Shown: positions 1 through 8,479 of the stretch, in pieces
Layout of the letters: each line of letters begins with the position of its first letter
Position numbering within the stretch: the first letter of the stretch is position 1
NCBI RefSeq assembly: GCF_900220985.1
Contig: NZ_OCPC01000002.1
Coordinates: 186,001-250,000, forward strand
Length of the DNA: 64,000 nucleotides
Reading direction: 5' to 3'
From: Parahoeflea halophila
Lineage (GTDB): Bacteria; Pseudomonadota; Alphaproteobacteria; Rhizobiales; Rhizobiaceae
The notes under the pieces: generated by a model
The model's database searches: none
Told to the model about the DNA's origin: nothing
What the model saw: only the letters and a program-made list of their open reading frames with translations
Position numbers and translations under genes: made by a program

Positions 1-11
1 AGCCGGAATCG

Positions 12-401
12 TCAAATCCAGCCCAGCGCGTAGAGCAGCGGCCCCGCCGCCAGCAGCACCTCCATCACCACCGAGACCAGATTGAAACCTGTCACACCCC
101 TGTCCGAGAGCATCGAGATGATTCGCCCAAATGCCGTAAAGGCCCACCCGGAGCCCAGCGCCAGATAGATCAGCGGCTGGGCAAACAGCATCGCGCAGAT
201 TCCGATCCCGAGGTAGAACCCGGCCATGGTAGCGCGTGCTTCCGACACCGCCTCGGGATGGTCCGGTGCCGTCTGCAGCCTGAGGATCTTTAGCGAGATC
301 CGCGGCGCGAACAGCAGCATCAGGCCAAACAGGATCGTCACCAGTGCGGCCGACCAGGCCAGCCACTCGCCCTGACTTGTCGGCCAGTAAAACTCAATCA
401 T
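12..401 (-). CDS. DUF4345-like small integral membrane protein
   Basis: The product is about 129 residues with four hydrophobic segments, matching the size and layout of small four-helix DUF4345-type membrane proteins of unknown function. The ATG at 401 is chosen because GGAG sits eight bases upstream; an in-frame start 13 codons earlier has no such site. The protein begins MIEFYWPTSQ and has a conserved-looking motif around GFYLGIGICAMLFAQP in the second helix. It runs in the same direction as the transporter gene upstream, about 150 bases away. No function can be assigned beyond a membrane location. Family assignment is from pattern recognition only. Confidence 0.7.
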   Translation of the reverse strand: MIEFYWPTSQGEWLAWSAALVTILFGLMLLFAPRISLKILRLQTAPDHPEAVSEARATMAGFYLGIGICAMLFAQPLIYLALGSGWAFTAFGRIISMLSDRGVTGFNLVSVVMEVLLAAGPLLYALGWI

Positions 402-557
402 CCCGGTATCTCCATTTCTGATCCGCCTATGGCGCGACACCGTGATTTATCGCCCCGGGGCATCCGCCACATCGCCAAACCGCCACATCGGTCGGGATCC
501 GTAATCCTCCATGCAGGCATAGCATTAAGCGCGCACGCGCCAAAGCCCCGGACGGTG

Positions 558-1442
558 TCAGCTCGAACCGGTCTTCTGTCCGTCCCGGCGCGCGATCAGC
601 CGTTCCCGGTTCATGATGTAGATGCCGCTCAGGCAGATGATCGCCGCCCCCAGCATGGTCCAGCCATCCGGCACGTCGCCAAACACGATGTAGCCGAGCG
701 CCGTCATCCACAACAGCTGGCTGTAGACAAACGGCGCCACCTTCGACGCGCTGGCCAGCCGGCTGGCCTTGACCAGCAGCGCGTGACCGCCCATGCCGAG
801 CACGCCGAGACTTGCCAGCAATGCGAAATCGAACACCGAGCCGGGCATCTGGCCATAGATCAGCGCCGGCGGTGCCATCAGGATGGCGGCAAAGATGCAG
901 GAATAGAACACCAGGCTGGACTGGCTTTCCACCATCGCCAGGTGGCGGGTCAGGATCGAGTAGAGCGAATAGGTGAGCGTCGCCAGGATCGACCACACGA
1001 TCGACAGCGAGAACACATCGGTTCCCGGCCGCACCACGATCAGCACGCCGACGAAACCGACCATGATGGCCGCCCAGCGCCGTGGCCCGGCCCATTCACC
1101 CAACAGCGGCCCGGCCATTGCCGTCACCAGCATCGGCACGCTTAGGAAGATGCTGATGGTCTGCGCCAACTGCAATTCGCGCAGCGCGAGGAAGTTGAAC
1201 AGCGTGGTGGCCGGCAGCAGCAACCCGCGCAGGATCTGCAGCGGCGCGCTGTTCATCCGGTACATGTCGGCCCGCCGCCAGCCCTGGAACGCGACGAAGG
1301 AAATCACCGCATGGCTCAGGAACCGGCACCAGACCACGAAGATTGCCGCATAACCGGCGGTGACCAGGTATTTGGCCCCGGTGTCGAGCACCGCGAAACA
1401 CATGAAAGTACACAGCGCGATGATCATCGCCGCAGGCGGCAT
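558..1442 (-). CDS. EamA/DMT-superfamily permease
   Basis: A 294-residue protein with about ten hydrophobic helices in two similar halves, typical of the drug/metabolite transporter superfamily (EamA fold). The start MPPAAMIIAL at 1442 opens directly into the first helix. An in-frame extension to 1664 would add 74 hydrophilic, arginine-rich residues unlike the family and would overlap the end of the regulator gene upstream. Motifs such as RGLLLPATTLFNFLALR near the middle of the first half are family-like. Substrate is unknown; members move amino acids, metabolites or drugs out of the cell. The XRE regulator immediately upstream on the same strand may control it, which is inference. Confidence 0.85.
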   Translation of the reverse strand: MPPAAMIIALCTFMCFAVLDTGAKYLVTAGYAAIFVVWCRFLSHAVISFVAFQGWRRADMYRMNSAPLQILRGLLLPATTLFNFLALRELQLAQTISIFLSVPMLVTAMAGPLLGEWAGPRRWAAIMVGFVGVLIVVRPGTDVFSLSIVWSILATLTYSLYSILTRHLAMVESQSSLVFYSCIFAAILMAPPALIYGQMPGSVFDFALLASLGVLGMGGHALLVKASRLASASKVAPFVYSQLLWMTALGYIVFGDVPDGWTMLGAAIICLSGIYIMNRERLIARRDGQKTGSS

Positions 1443-1617
1443 GGCCTCACGGTCAACATCGTGCCGCGCCGGGCGGTGATTGGGGATGTGGTCCAAGCTG
1501 AGGCTTTCCAAAGAGTAGGGCGCCGGAACCGGCGCATCCGCGACCCTCAAGACATGCACCGCATCTCCGCTCGTGTCAAAACCTGCCACGCCTGCCGGAA
1601 GATCGGGGTGGGCAGCA

Positions 1618-2469
1618 TCACGACCCGTCCCCGTCGAACATCTCGCGGATCGCCCGCCCCGCATTGCGCGCCTCGACCTCCGATTCGCGCACCAGCGTGT
1701 CGAAATGCTCGGTCAGTGCCGAGACCTGGCGGCTGTCGCGGTAGACCAGGTAGAACTGCCCGACATAGACCGCCGCCAGGAGCCGCCCGAAGATCGACAC
1801 CGGCGCCGAAAACACCTTCTTCGCATCATAGAGATAGAGCCTTAGCGAGGGGTAGAGCCGGGCACAGCGCTCGGCCATGAAGTCGACCTGTTCGGCACGG
1901 GCCGCGCGATCGAGCCCCTGCCAGTAGCCCTCGCCACGGGCCAGCGCGCGGACCTTGTCGATCGGGACGCAGATCTCGTAATCCGAGCCCGGTGCGTGCA
2001 GCCATTCGACCGTTTCGCGCATCGCGCCGCGCGCCTGCTCCGGGGTCTTGTCGAGAAAGGCGGCATATTCCCACTCGAGCACGGCTTCGGTCTTCAGGAT
2101 ATCCGGCAAGGTCGCCGGTACGTGGCGGATCTTGTGCCCCGCCGCCTCTTGGTGCCAGGCAATGATCTGCTCGTCGGCGGGCGTCCGCTGCGCCGTTGCC
2201 ATGCGGAAATTTGCCGAGAGCACTTCCGCCGCCGGCTCCGGCCGGTCCGACAGGCCGAGCAGCCAGTCCGCACTCACCCCGAGCGCCGCGGCACACTCCG
2301 CAGCCAGATGCGCGTTCGGCAGCCGCACCTCATCCGGCGCGAGCAATTGCGCAATCGTCGACCTGTCCACCCCCGCTTTCCGCGCCAGCGCACTGCGGCT
2401 TATGCCGGCAAGCGCCAGCCGTGCGGCCAGCCGGACGCGAAACAGCTCTGCCCGGTCATTCTTGTGCAT
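1618..2469 (-). CDS. XRE-family transcriptional regulator with long C-terminal domain
   Basis: The 283-residue product has an N-terminal Cro/C1 helix-turn-helix (about residues 8-66), seen in ISRSALARKAGVDRSTIAQLL followed by a second helix ending ADWLLGLSDRP. The remaining ~200 residues are a sensory or effector domain of unknown ligand; the HTH plus long C-terminus layout is common among alphaproteobacterial regulators beside transporters. ATG at 2469 fits the HTH start. Two direct repeats of a TATTTTCACA-like word lie just upstream and may be an autoregulatory operator. The EamA transporter lies 175 bases downstream in the same orientation and is the likeliest target. Confidence 0.85.
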   Translation of the reverse strand: MHKNDRAELFRVRLAARLALAGISRSALARKAGVDRSTIAQLLAPDEVRLPNAHLAAECAAALGVSADWLLGLSDRPEPAAEVLSANFRMATAQRTPADEQIIAWHQEAAGHKIRHVPATLPDILKTEAVLEWEYAAFLDKTPEQARGAMRETVEWLHAPGSDYEICVPIDKVRALARGEGYWQGLDRAARAEQVDFMAERCARLYPSLRLYLYDAKKVFSAPVSIFGRLLAAVYVGQFYLVYRDSRQVSALTEHFDTLVRESEVEARNAGRAIREMFDGDGS

Positions 2470-2475
2470 CGCTGA

Positions 2476-2503
2476 ATATTTTCACACTTGGTGATATTTC
2501 ACA
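2476..2503. promoter_or_regulatory. Direct repeat upstream of the XRE regulator
   Basis: Two near-identical words, ATATTTTCACA (2476-2486) and GATATTTCACA (2493-2503), lie 17 bases apart just upstream of the XRE regulator start at 2469. Such spacing, between one and two helical turns, suits a dimeric Cro/C1-type regulator acting on its own gene. The role is inferred from position alone. Confidence 0.35.
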
Positions 2504-2603
2504 ACAAACATGAGTTTCTGCTGCGAAGATACCAAATTTCCGCGCCCCACCGAAACACCTAGAACACCCCTGTCCAAATCAGCACAGGGAGTCGCCGCAG
2601 ACC

Positions 2604-2816
2604 ATGGAATCGAAACTGAGAACCATCGCCAAAGCCATCACCTGGCAGGCACTCGGCCTGGCCGTCACCGGCGCCCTGGCCTGGTTCCACACCGGCAACA
2701 TGGTGACGGCGCTGAGTTTTGCCCTGTCGACGGCGGCAAGCGGCCTGGCGTTCTTTTTCGTGCATGAACGGATCTGGGCAAGAGTGAGATGGGGGGTCGT
2801 TGAACGGCATGCGTGA
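2604..2816 (+). CDS. DUF2061 family membrane protein
   Basis: A 70-residue protein with two hydrophobic helices (about 12-28 and 33-53) followed by a short basic tail. The sequence KAITWQALGLAVTGALAWF and the later FVHERIWARVRWG match the DUF2061 pattern of small proteins, sometimes fused to sulfur-assimilation genes in other bacteria. The ATG at 2604 begins the first amphipathic stretch; no strong ribosome-binding site is seen. It stands alone between the divergent XRE gene and the AT-rich islet. Function is unknown. Confidence 0.8.
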   Translation: MESKLRTIAKAITWQALGLAVTGALAWFHTGNMVTALSFALSTAASGLAFFFVHERIWARVRWGVVERHA

Positions 2817-2954
2817 GCGTGCGGATTCTCATCTCTTGCAGCCGCCGTGTATGTCGCGGTCATTCCGCAGACATCTACCGTCAAAACTGTCTTATACGCC
2901 TGGAATATCAGGAGGTCTTTAGTGGCAAACTCTTGAAGCGCAAACCAACGGGTT

Positions 2955-3770
2955 TCAGGCTAGGTACTTCCGGCCAATGTCCATCAGGTCGTTCCATTGT
3001 CCCGCATTATGGGAAGGAGACTTGATATTGAAGAACCCCAGCAGAATGGTCTGGAGCGCGTCATCGCCATCCATTTTTTGCGCAGACCGCGCCGCCGCCT
3101 TCACATCGGCCCAGCTGCTCTGGTCGAGACCTGTCGTCCACAAGACCTTCAAAGCTTCTGATATATAGGTCTCGATGCCCCCGATCTTGCCTTTTTGGCA
3201 GACTTGCGAGTAGGCACTCCATTCGCCTGAATCGACATGGATACCCGGATTCAGATCGATCACCTTCATCATCAGCTCGTCAAAAATATGCGTGAGGTCA
3301 TAACCCACGGTGATCGAGACGATGGTTTGCGTTGCATCCGTCAATTTCTCTGTCGTGTCCCATACGTGCTCGTAGCCACCGCCGGAAAGCGTATTGGTAT
3401 AGATAGTAATTTCGTCGCCGGGACTCAGGGTCACGCTGAATTTGGTTTCTGATGTTTTGGTCTGAAATTTTTCGACCTTTCCGGAAGCCCGGTAATAGGT
3501 CTTGACCAGTTCTTCAAATTCATAGCCGGCGCTGGACGATGATTTTATTCCGAAAATTGTACCCGAAGCATTCACCGACGAGCTGAACTTGTGGCTTTTT
3601 GTTGCCTCGCGAATATTCTCGATCGATTCAGATGAATTGAATTTTGTTTCATCACTCTCCACAATATCGATCGTCATCGGATTTGACGTCGTGTTCTTTT
3701 GCTGCAGTTTTATCACTTGAGAAACCTGCAGCTTGACGACATCCGGCACCTTCAAGACTAGACTTTTCAC
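2955..3770 (-). CDS. Orphan protein with candidate aerolysin-type beta-pore module
   Basis: A 271-residue protein starting at GTG 3770, where GGGGAGGGTGGC supplies a strong ribosome-binding site; a TTG at 3800 is possible but lacks one. I do not recognise the family with certainty. Residues 26-150 are rich in Ser/Thr/Lys in alternating patterns: a strand beginning KNTTSNP, a stretch SSSVNASGTIFGIKSSSS (63-80) that would suit a membrane-inserting hairpin, then KTSETKFSVTLSPGDEITIY (105-124). That order resembles aerolysin/ETX-MTX2 pore-forming proteins. Residues 155-271 look alpha-helical. There is no signal peptide or lectin domain. Base composition is much more AT-rich than the neighbours, suggesting horizontal transfer. 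The pore-former reading is a hypothesis. Confidence 0.7.
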   Translation of the reverse strand: MKSLVLKVPDVVKLQVSQVIKLQQKNTTSNPMTIDIVESDETKFNSSESIENIREATKSHKFSSSVNASGTIFGIKSSSSAGYEFEELVKTYYRASGKVEKFQTKTSETKFSVTLSPGDEITIYTNTLSGGGYEHVWDTTEKLTDATQTIVSITVGYDLTHIFDELMMKVIDLNPGIHVDSGEWSAYSQVCQKGKIGGIETYISEALKVLWTTGLDQSSWADVKAAARSAQKMDGDDALQTILLGFFNIKSPSHNAGQWNDLMDIGRKYLA

Positions 3771-4277
3771 GCCACCCTCCCCAGAATTATGCAAACGCAA
3801 GTTGCATTTTTATTATCAATTCAATTCACCATGTTTTAATGAAATATAATTCTGTTCTAAAATGAACCATTATTCAATAGTGCGCAGATTTCTGTGTTGC
3901 TTTTATACGTAAACAGCCATTCTACATATCAATTCTCTAGAAAAACATGCTTTGAAAAACTTATATATATCAGACATTTATCCCATTGATCCTGTAAGGA
4001 TACTTATTTTTTACAATCGAATTGAACGTTACCTTGTTTCTTAAATTCAGAGTAGTTACCTCTGGAATGGGCTATTCCGAGTGGTCGCTCTGTAGCGATA
4101 CAGGATTAAATCGGCACGTAAGAGCCATCCTGCCCCGGGAAAAATTGCGTTTCTTTGCCCGAAGTCCCAATGGGTGATAACCGTCGGACTTTACACAGTT
4201 CCACTCAGCATCTCTCCGGTTCGCGGTCCATCAGTAGATCCGAGGAGAATCATCCGAGCTTCACAGCCACCTGCCGC
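3771..4277. other. AT-rich non-coding stretch
   Basis: About 500 bases without a convincing gene on either strand. Bases 3800-4060 are strongly AT-rich, with runs such as TTATATATATCAG near 3960, against a GC-rich background. The promoter of the orphan gene (2955-3770) should lie near its right side, and TATATTTCAT-type words on the minus strand around 3840 are candidates. From about 4120 composition returns to normal as priA is approached. No tRNA, terminal repeat or integrase is seen, so how the islet arrived is not shown. Confidence 0.6.
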
Positions 4278-6482
4278 TTACAAGAAGCTCTGCGGATCAA
4301 TGTCCACCTGTACCTGCACCGAGCCGCGCAGTTTCGGGCCCCGGCTCAGCATCTGGCGGATAAAACCCTGCATGTCACGGCCGCGCTCGCCGTGCACCAG
4401 CAGGCGAAAGCGATGGCGGCCGCGGATCAGGGCCAGCGGCGCTTCCGCCGGGCCGAGCACCATGATGCCGGGCATGACCGGAGCTGCGGCGCGCAGGCCC
4501 CGTGCATGGGTTTCGGCTTCGGGCCTTGTTGCCGCCGAGATGATCACCGAGGCCAGCCGTCCGAAGGGCGGCAGCGCGGCGCGGTTGCGTTCGTCGGTCT
4601 CGCGCTCGTAAAACGCCTGCGGATCGCCCGAAGCCAGCGCCTGCATCACTGGATGCTGCGGCTGGTAGGTCTGGATCAACCCGTGGCTCTTGCGCCCGGT
4701 GCGCCCGGCCCGGCCGGTCACCTGCGAGAGCAGCTGATAGGTCCGTTCGGCGGCCCGCGGATCGCCGTTTGACAGCCCGAGATCGGCATCGACGACACCG
4801 ACCAGCGTCATCAGCGGAAAATTGTGCCCCTTGGCCACCAGCTGCGTGCCGATGACGATATCCGCCTCGCCTTTTGCAATGGCTTCGAGCTCGATCCTGA
4901 GCCGCTTTGTGCCGCCCATCATGTCGGATGACAGCACGATGACCCGCGCATCGGGGAAATGCCGGTCGGCTTCTTCGGCAATCCTTTCGATCCCCGGGCC
5001 GCAGGCCGCCAGGTGATCCAGCGTGCCGCAGGAGGGGCAGGCATTCGGTGTCCGTTCGGTATGGCCGCAATGGTGGCATTGCAGCTGCTCGCGGAACCGG
5101 TGCTCGACCAGCCAGCTGGAGCATTGCGGACATTCGAAGCGATGGCCGCAGACCCGGCAGAGCGTCAGCGGCGCATAGCCCCGCCGGTTCAGGAACAAGA
5201 GCGACTGCTCCTTGCGCGCAAGCGTTTCTTCGATCGCCTTGAGAAGCACCGGCGACAGGAACCCGCCCCGCGCCGGCGCGTGCCGCCTCAGATCCACCAG
5301 CTTCAGGTCCGGCAGTTCGGCCTCGGCATAGCGGCTCTCGAGCAGCAGATGCTGGTAGCGCCCCTGCGCCGCATTGACCCGGGACTCGATCGAAGGCGTC
5401 GCCGAGGCCAGCACCACCGGGATATTCGCCAGTCTTGCACGCACCACCGCCATGTCGCGGGCATTGTAGAACACCCGGTCTTCCTGCTTGTAGGCCGGGT
5501 CGTGCTCCTCGTCGACGATGATCAGGCCGAGATCGGCAAAGGGCAGGAACAGTGCCGAGCGCGCGCCGGCCACCACCTTGACCTGGCCCTCCGCCGTCTG
5601 GCGCCAGACCTTTTCGCGCATGCGCGGCGCCAGCTCCGAGTGCCACTCCGCCGGCCGTGTTCCGAAGCGGGCGTGAAACCGGTCGAGAAACTGGGCCGTC
5701 AGCGAGATTTCCGGCAGCAGGATCAGCACCTGCCGCCCGGCCTGGACGGCCTCCGCAATCGCCTCGAAATAGACCTCGGTCTTGCCCGAACCGGTGACGC
5801 CATCCAGCAGCGTTGCGCTGAACCCGGCTTTCGCCACCGTCTCCCGCAGCGCTTCCGCCGCTTCCCTCTGCCCGGCCTGCAGCGCCGGCGGGCTGAAATC
5901 CGGATCGGGGGCCGCCACCACCGGCGGCGGCGGCAGCTTCACCGGTTCGAACACCCCCTGCTTGGCGAGACCGTCGATCACGCTCGGTGTCACGCCTGCA
6001 GCATGCGCCAGTCCGCTCTTGCTCCAGGCCAGCCCGTTGCCGGCATGTTCGAGCACCCGCTCACGCGCCGCCGTCAGCCGTTCCGGCCGGACGTCGGTCA
6101 GCCGCAGCGCCTCGATCATCGGCTCCGGGTCAAACGCTGCCGGTGCGCGCAAGGCCATCCGCGCCACCAGCCCGGGCGGCGACAGCGTATAGGCCGAGAC
6201 CCAGTCGATGAAACGCCGCATCGGCTCGACGATCGGCGGGCAGTCGAACACCTGGGTGATTTCGCGCAGCTTGTCCGGGTTGATCACATCCGCCTCGCCG
6301 TCCCAGACAATGCCCGAGACCAGTCGCGGCCCCAGCGGCACCTGCACGATCTGCCCCGGCCCGGCATCCACGCCTTCGGGCAGCGCATAGGAATAGGCGC
6401 GCTCCGCCGGCATCGGAATGAGCACGGGAACCACCTTGCGGGGAAACAGCCCGCCTTCAATTTGTCGCGAATCTTTGGCCAT
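4278..6482 (-). CDS. priA: Primosomal protein N' (replication restart helicase PriA)
   Basis: At 734 residues this is the full length of PriA, the 3'-5' DNA helicase that recognises abandoned forks and reloads the replisome. Walker A GVTGSGKTE is at residues 228-236 and the DEEH box at 324-327. A zinc-binding region with paired cysteines (CRVCGHRFECPQC and later CHHCGH, CPSCG) spans roughly 440-490, followed by a helicase C domain with QVTGRAGR. The N-terminal DNA-binding domain begins KVVPVLIPMPAERAYSYALP. ATG at 6482 is well placed. It is divergent from the transaldolase gene, 94 bases away, so the two may share a promoter region. Confidence 0.97.
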   Translation of the reverse strand: MAKDSRQIEGGLFPRKVVPVLIPMPAERAYSYALPEGVDAGPGQIVQVPLGPRLVSGIVWDGEADVINPDKLREITQVFDCPPIVEPMRRFIDWVSAYTLSPPGLVARMALRAPAAFDPEPMIEALRLTDVRPERLTAARERVLEHAGNGLAWSKSGLAHAAGVTPSVIDGLAKQGVFEPVKLPPPPVVAAPDPDFSPPALQAGQREAAEALRETVAKAGFSATLLDGVTGSGKTEVYFEAIAEAVQAGRQVLILLPEISLTAQFLDRFHARFGTRPAEWHSELAPRMREKVWRQTAEGQVKVVAGARSALFLPFADLGLIIVDEEHDPAYKQEDRVFYNARDMAVVRARLANIPVVLASATPSIESRVNAAQGRYQHLLLESRYAEAELPDLKLVDLRRHAPARGGFLSPVLLKAIEETLARKEQSLLFLNRRGYAPLTLCRVCGHRFECPQCSSWLVEHRFREQLQCHHCGHTERTPNACPSCGTLDHLAACGPGIERIAEEADRHFPDARVIVLSSDMMGGTKRLRIELEAIAKGEADIVIGTQLVAKGHNFPLMTLVGVVDADLGLSNGDPRAAERTYQLLSQVTGRAGRTGRKSHGLIQTYQPQHPVMQALASGDPQAFYERETDERNRAALPPFGRLASVIISAATRPEAETHARGLRAAAPVMPGIMVLGPAEAPLALIRGRHRFRLLVHGERGRDMQGFIRQMLSRGPKLRGSVQVQVDIDPQSFL

Positions 6483-6576
6483 GTGGCGTGACCTTGCCCC
6501 CGCTTTGGGCTAAAGGAAACCCGGAATTACAGATTGGCGCCGGAACACTCCGGCTTACGCAGCTTGGGAGTCTGAA

Positions 6577-7230
6577 ATGAAATTCTTTGTCGACACCGCG
6601 GACGTCAACGAGATCCGGGAACTCAACGATCTCGGCCTGATCGATGGCGTCACCACCAACCCGTCGCTGATCATGAAATCCGGCCGTGACATCCGCGAAG
6701 TGACCAAGGAAATCTGCGGTATCGTCGATGGCCCGGTCTCCGCCGAAGTTGCCGCCACCGATTATGACGCGATGATGAAGGAAGCCGCCGTCCTGGCCAA
6801 GATCGCCGACAACATCTGCATCAAGCTGCCGCTGACGCTCGATGGTCTCAAGGCCTGCCGGGCGCTGACCTCCGACGGCCACAAGACCAACGTCACGCTG
6901 TGCTTTTCCGCCAACCAGGCGCTGCTTGCCGCCAAGGCAGGCGCGACCTTCATCTCGCCCTTTATCGGCCGGCTCGACGACATGGGCATCGACGGGATGG
7001 ACCTGATCCGCGAAATCCGCCAGATTTACGACAATTACGGCTTCGAGACGGAGATTCTCGCGGCCTCGATCCGCACCGTCAACCATGTCAAGGAAGCAGC
7101 CCTGATCGGCGCCGATGTCGCAACCATTCCGGCATCCACCATCAAGTCTCTGGTCAAGCACCCGCTGACCGACAAGGGCCTGGATGCCTTCCTCGCCGAC
7201 TGGAAGAAGACCGGCCAGACCATCGCCTGA
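6577..7230 (+). CDS. tal: Small transaldolase (TalC/fructose-6-phosphate aldolase family)
   Basis: The 217-residue product matches the short transaldolase subfamily in length. It opens [20 protein letters not shown] and carries VTTNPSLI at 25-32. The Schiff-base lysine is Lys83 in NICIKLPLT, and the C-terminal [15 protein letters not shown] is typical. It transfers the dihydroxyacetone unit between sugar phosphates in the non-oxidative pentose phosphate pathway, in the cytoplasm. Separating transaldolase from fructose-6-phosphate aldolase activity needs active-site comparison. The gene is a single cistron ending in a strong hairpin terminator. Confidence 0.95.
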   Translation: MKFFVDTADVNEIRELNDLGLIDGVTTNPSLIMKSGRDIREVTKEICGIVDGPVSAEVAATDYDAMMKEAAVLAKIADNICIKLPLTLDGLKACRALTSDGHKTNVTLCFSANQALLAAKAGATFISPFIGRLDDMGIDGMDLIREIRQIYDNYGFETEILAASIRTVNHVKEAALIGADVATIPASTIKSLVKHPLTDKGLDAFLADWKKTGQTIA

Positions 7231-7255
7231 GGCGAGCAACATCCCGGCAATTGCA

Positions 7256-7284
7256 AACGGCCCGGGCATTCCGGGCCGTTCTTG
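7256..7284 (+). terminator. Hairpin terminator after the transaldolase gene
   Basis: A perfect ten-base-pair stem, AACGGCCCGG (7256-7265) and CCGGGCCGTT (7271-7280), encloses a five-base loop 25 bases after the stop and is followed by TTCTTG-like sequence. The uridine run is short. It separates the transaldolase gene from the convergent acyltransferase. Confidence 0.75.
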
Positions 7285-7360
7285 CGAGAACCGGCACACA
7301 ACCGGGTTCATTGACCGGGTTGCCGAACTTCAATGGAAAAGGTCCTCGTGCGGACGGGCT

Positions 7361-8269
7361 TCAGGCCGCCTGCGTCCATCCTGCGGGCGCAGGCTCGAAG
7401 GCCCGGTCCGGGTCTTTGGCGAGACCGTGCACGGTGTGGTACTCGAGCGCCCGCACCGCTTCCGCCGGATCGCCATCCAGCGCATCGGGCATGATCGGCT
7501 CACCGACTGTAAAGCGGAACGTGTGGTGCTTCTTGTTCAGTAGCTCGTGGAACACGGTCATGTCCCTGAGTTCGGTCGAATGCTTTGACAGCCAGTAAAA
7601 CAGCCCGGAATTGCGTGCCGAGATATTGACCGGAATCACCGGCAACTCGTGCCGTTTGGCCAGCGTCACCGCAGTTGCCTTCCACGGCCGTTCGGTCAGC
7701 TTGCCCTCGTGCCAGAACGCGATCCGGCCGGAGGGGAACAGCACCGTGGCCTTGCCTTCCTGTACCGCGCGGTTGGTCAGCTGCAGCGTCTCCCGGGTCT
7801 TGTCGCGGCTTTTGAATTCATCGCGCCATTCCACCGGAATGATGACTTCGTTGAAGCGCGGATTGACCCGCACCGCATCGCGGTTGGCAAACACCATCAT
7901 GTCGGAGCGGCGGCGGTTGAGGAAATCGAACATCGCCACCCCGTCGGCAATGCCGGTCGGGTGGTTGGCGACGAGCAGGAAGCCGCCTTTTTCCGGGATG
8001 CGCTCTTCCCGCCGGGTCTGGATGTCGAGTTGCAGCAGATCGCTTAGATGCTGCATCGCCTCGTGGCCCGACATCTGCGCCATCGCGTCGGCCATCCGCA
8101 CGGCCGCGCCATATTTCAAGGTTGCGTATAGGAACGGCCGCATCAAAGGCCATGCCGCGTGCTCGACCAGCCGGCCACCGCGCTCGGCAATCAGCCGGTC
8201 GATGATATGCCCGGGTCGGCCGTGCGCCAACACCTGCAGTCGGTCTGAAATCTCAGCCACATATGCCAA
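7361..8269 (-). CDS. Lysophospholipid acyltransferase family protein (PlsC-like)
   Basis: A 302-residue protein carrying acyltransferase block I as NHPTGIADG (about 124-132), block III as FPSGRIA, and a later PVIPVNIS strand. These suit the glycerolipid acyltransferase superfamily, specifically the branch with five residues between His and the acidic residue. It probably acylates a lysolipid at the inner membrane; the acceptor is unknown, and hemolysin-like or ornithine-lipid acyltransferases are alternatives. The start is a TTG at 8269 preceded by GGAAGG; a GTG three codons later is possible. It is divergent from xerC. Confidence 0.85.
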   Translation of the reverse strand: MAYVAEISDRLQVLAHGRPGHIIDRLIAERGGRLVEHAAWPLMRPFLYATLKYGAAVRMADAMAQMSGHEAMQHLSDLLQLDIQTRREERIPEKGGFLLVANHPTGIADGVAMFDFLNRRRSDMMVFANRDAVRVNPRFNEVIIPVEWRDEFKSRDKTRETLQLTNRAVQEGKATVLFPSGRIAFWHEGKLTERPWKATAVTLAKRHELPVIPVNISARNSGLFYWLSKHSTELRDMTVFHELLNKKHHTFRFTVGEPIMPDALDGDPAEAVRALEYHTVHGLAKDPDRAFEPAPAGWTQAA

Positions 8270-8479
8270 TGGATCCGACCTTCCGTGAAACAGCGCTGAA
8301 AAAACCTATGCCAACAGATTGTGATGCCCTTGTGACATCGTTCAACCGCATTCGTTTACTCCCCGCTAAGCCCACTATGCAATAGTATCCCTCAGATTGA
8401 CCGGAAGTGTGGCCGCGCAGTCGCACTGGCACAGCAACCTGCGTATCCGGATTTGTCCCGGCATGAACCAACGGACCCC

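Noticed and set aside
3800-4277. tRNA or attachment site at the edge of the AT-rich islet
   Set aside because: No cloverleaf with a T-loop GTTCGANTC pattern and no repeated ends flanking the islet could be found by eye.
4959-6491. A 510-codon plus-strand open frame opposite priA
   Set aside because: Arg/His-rich translation with no domains; priA on the other strand is complete and canonical.
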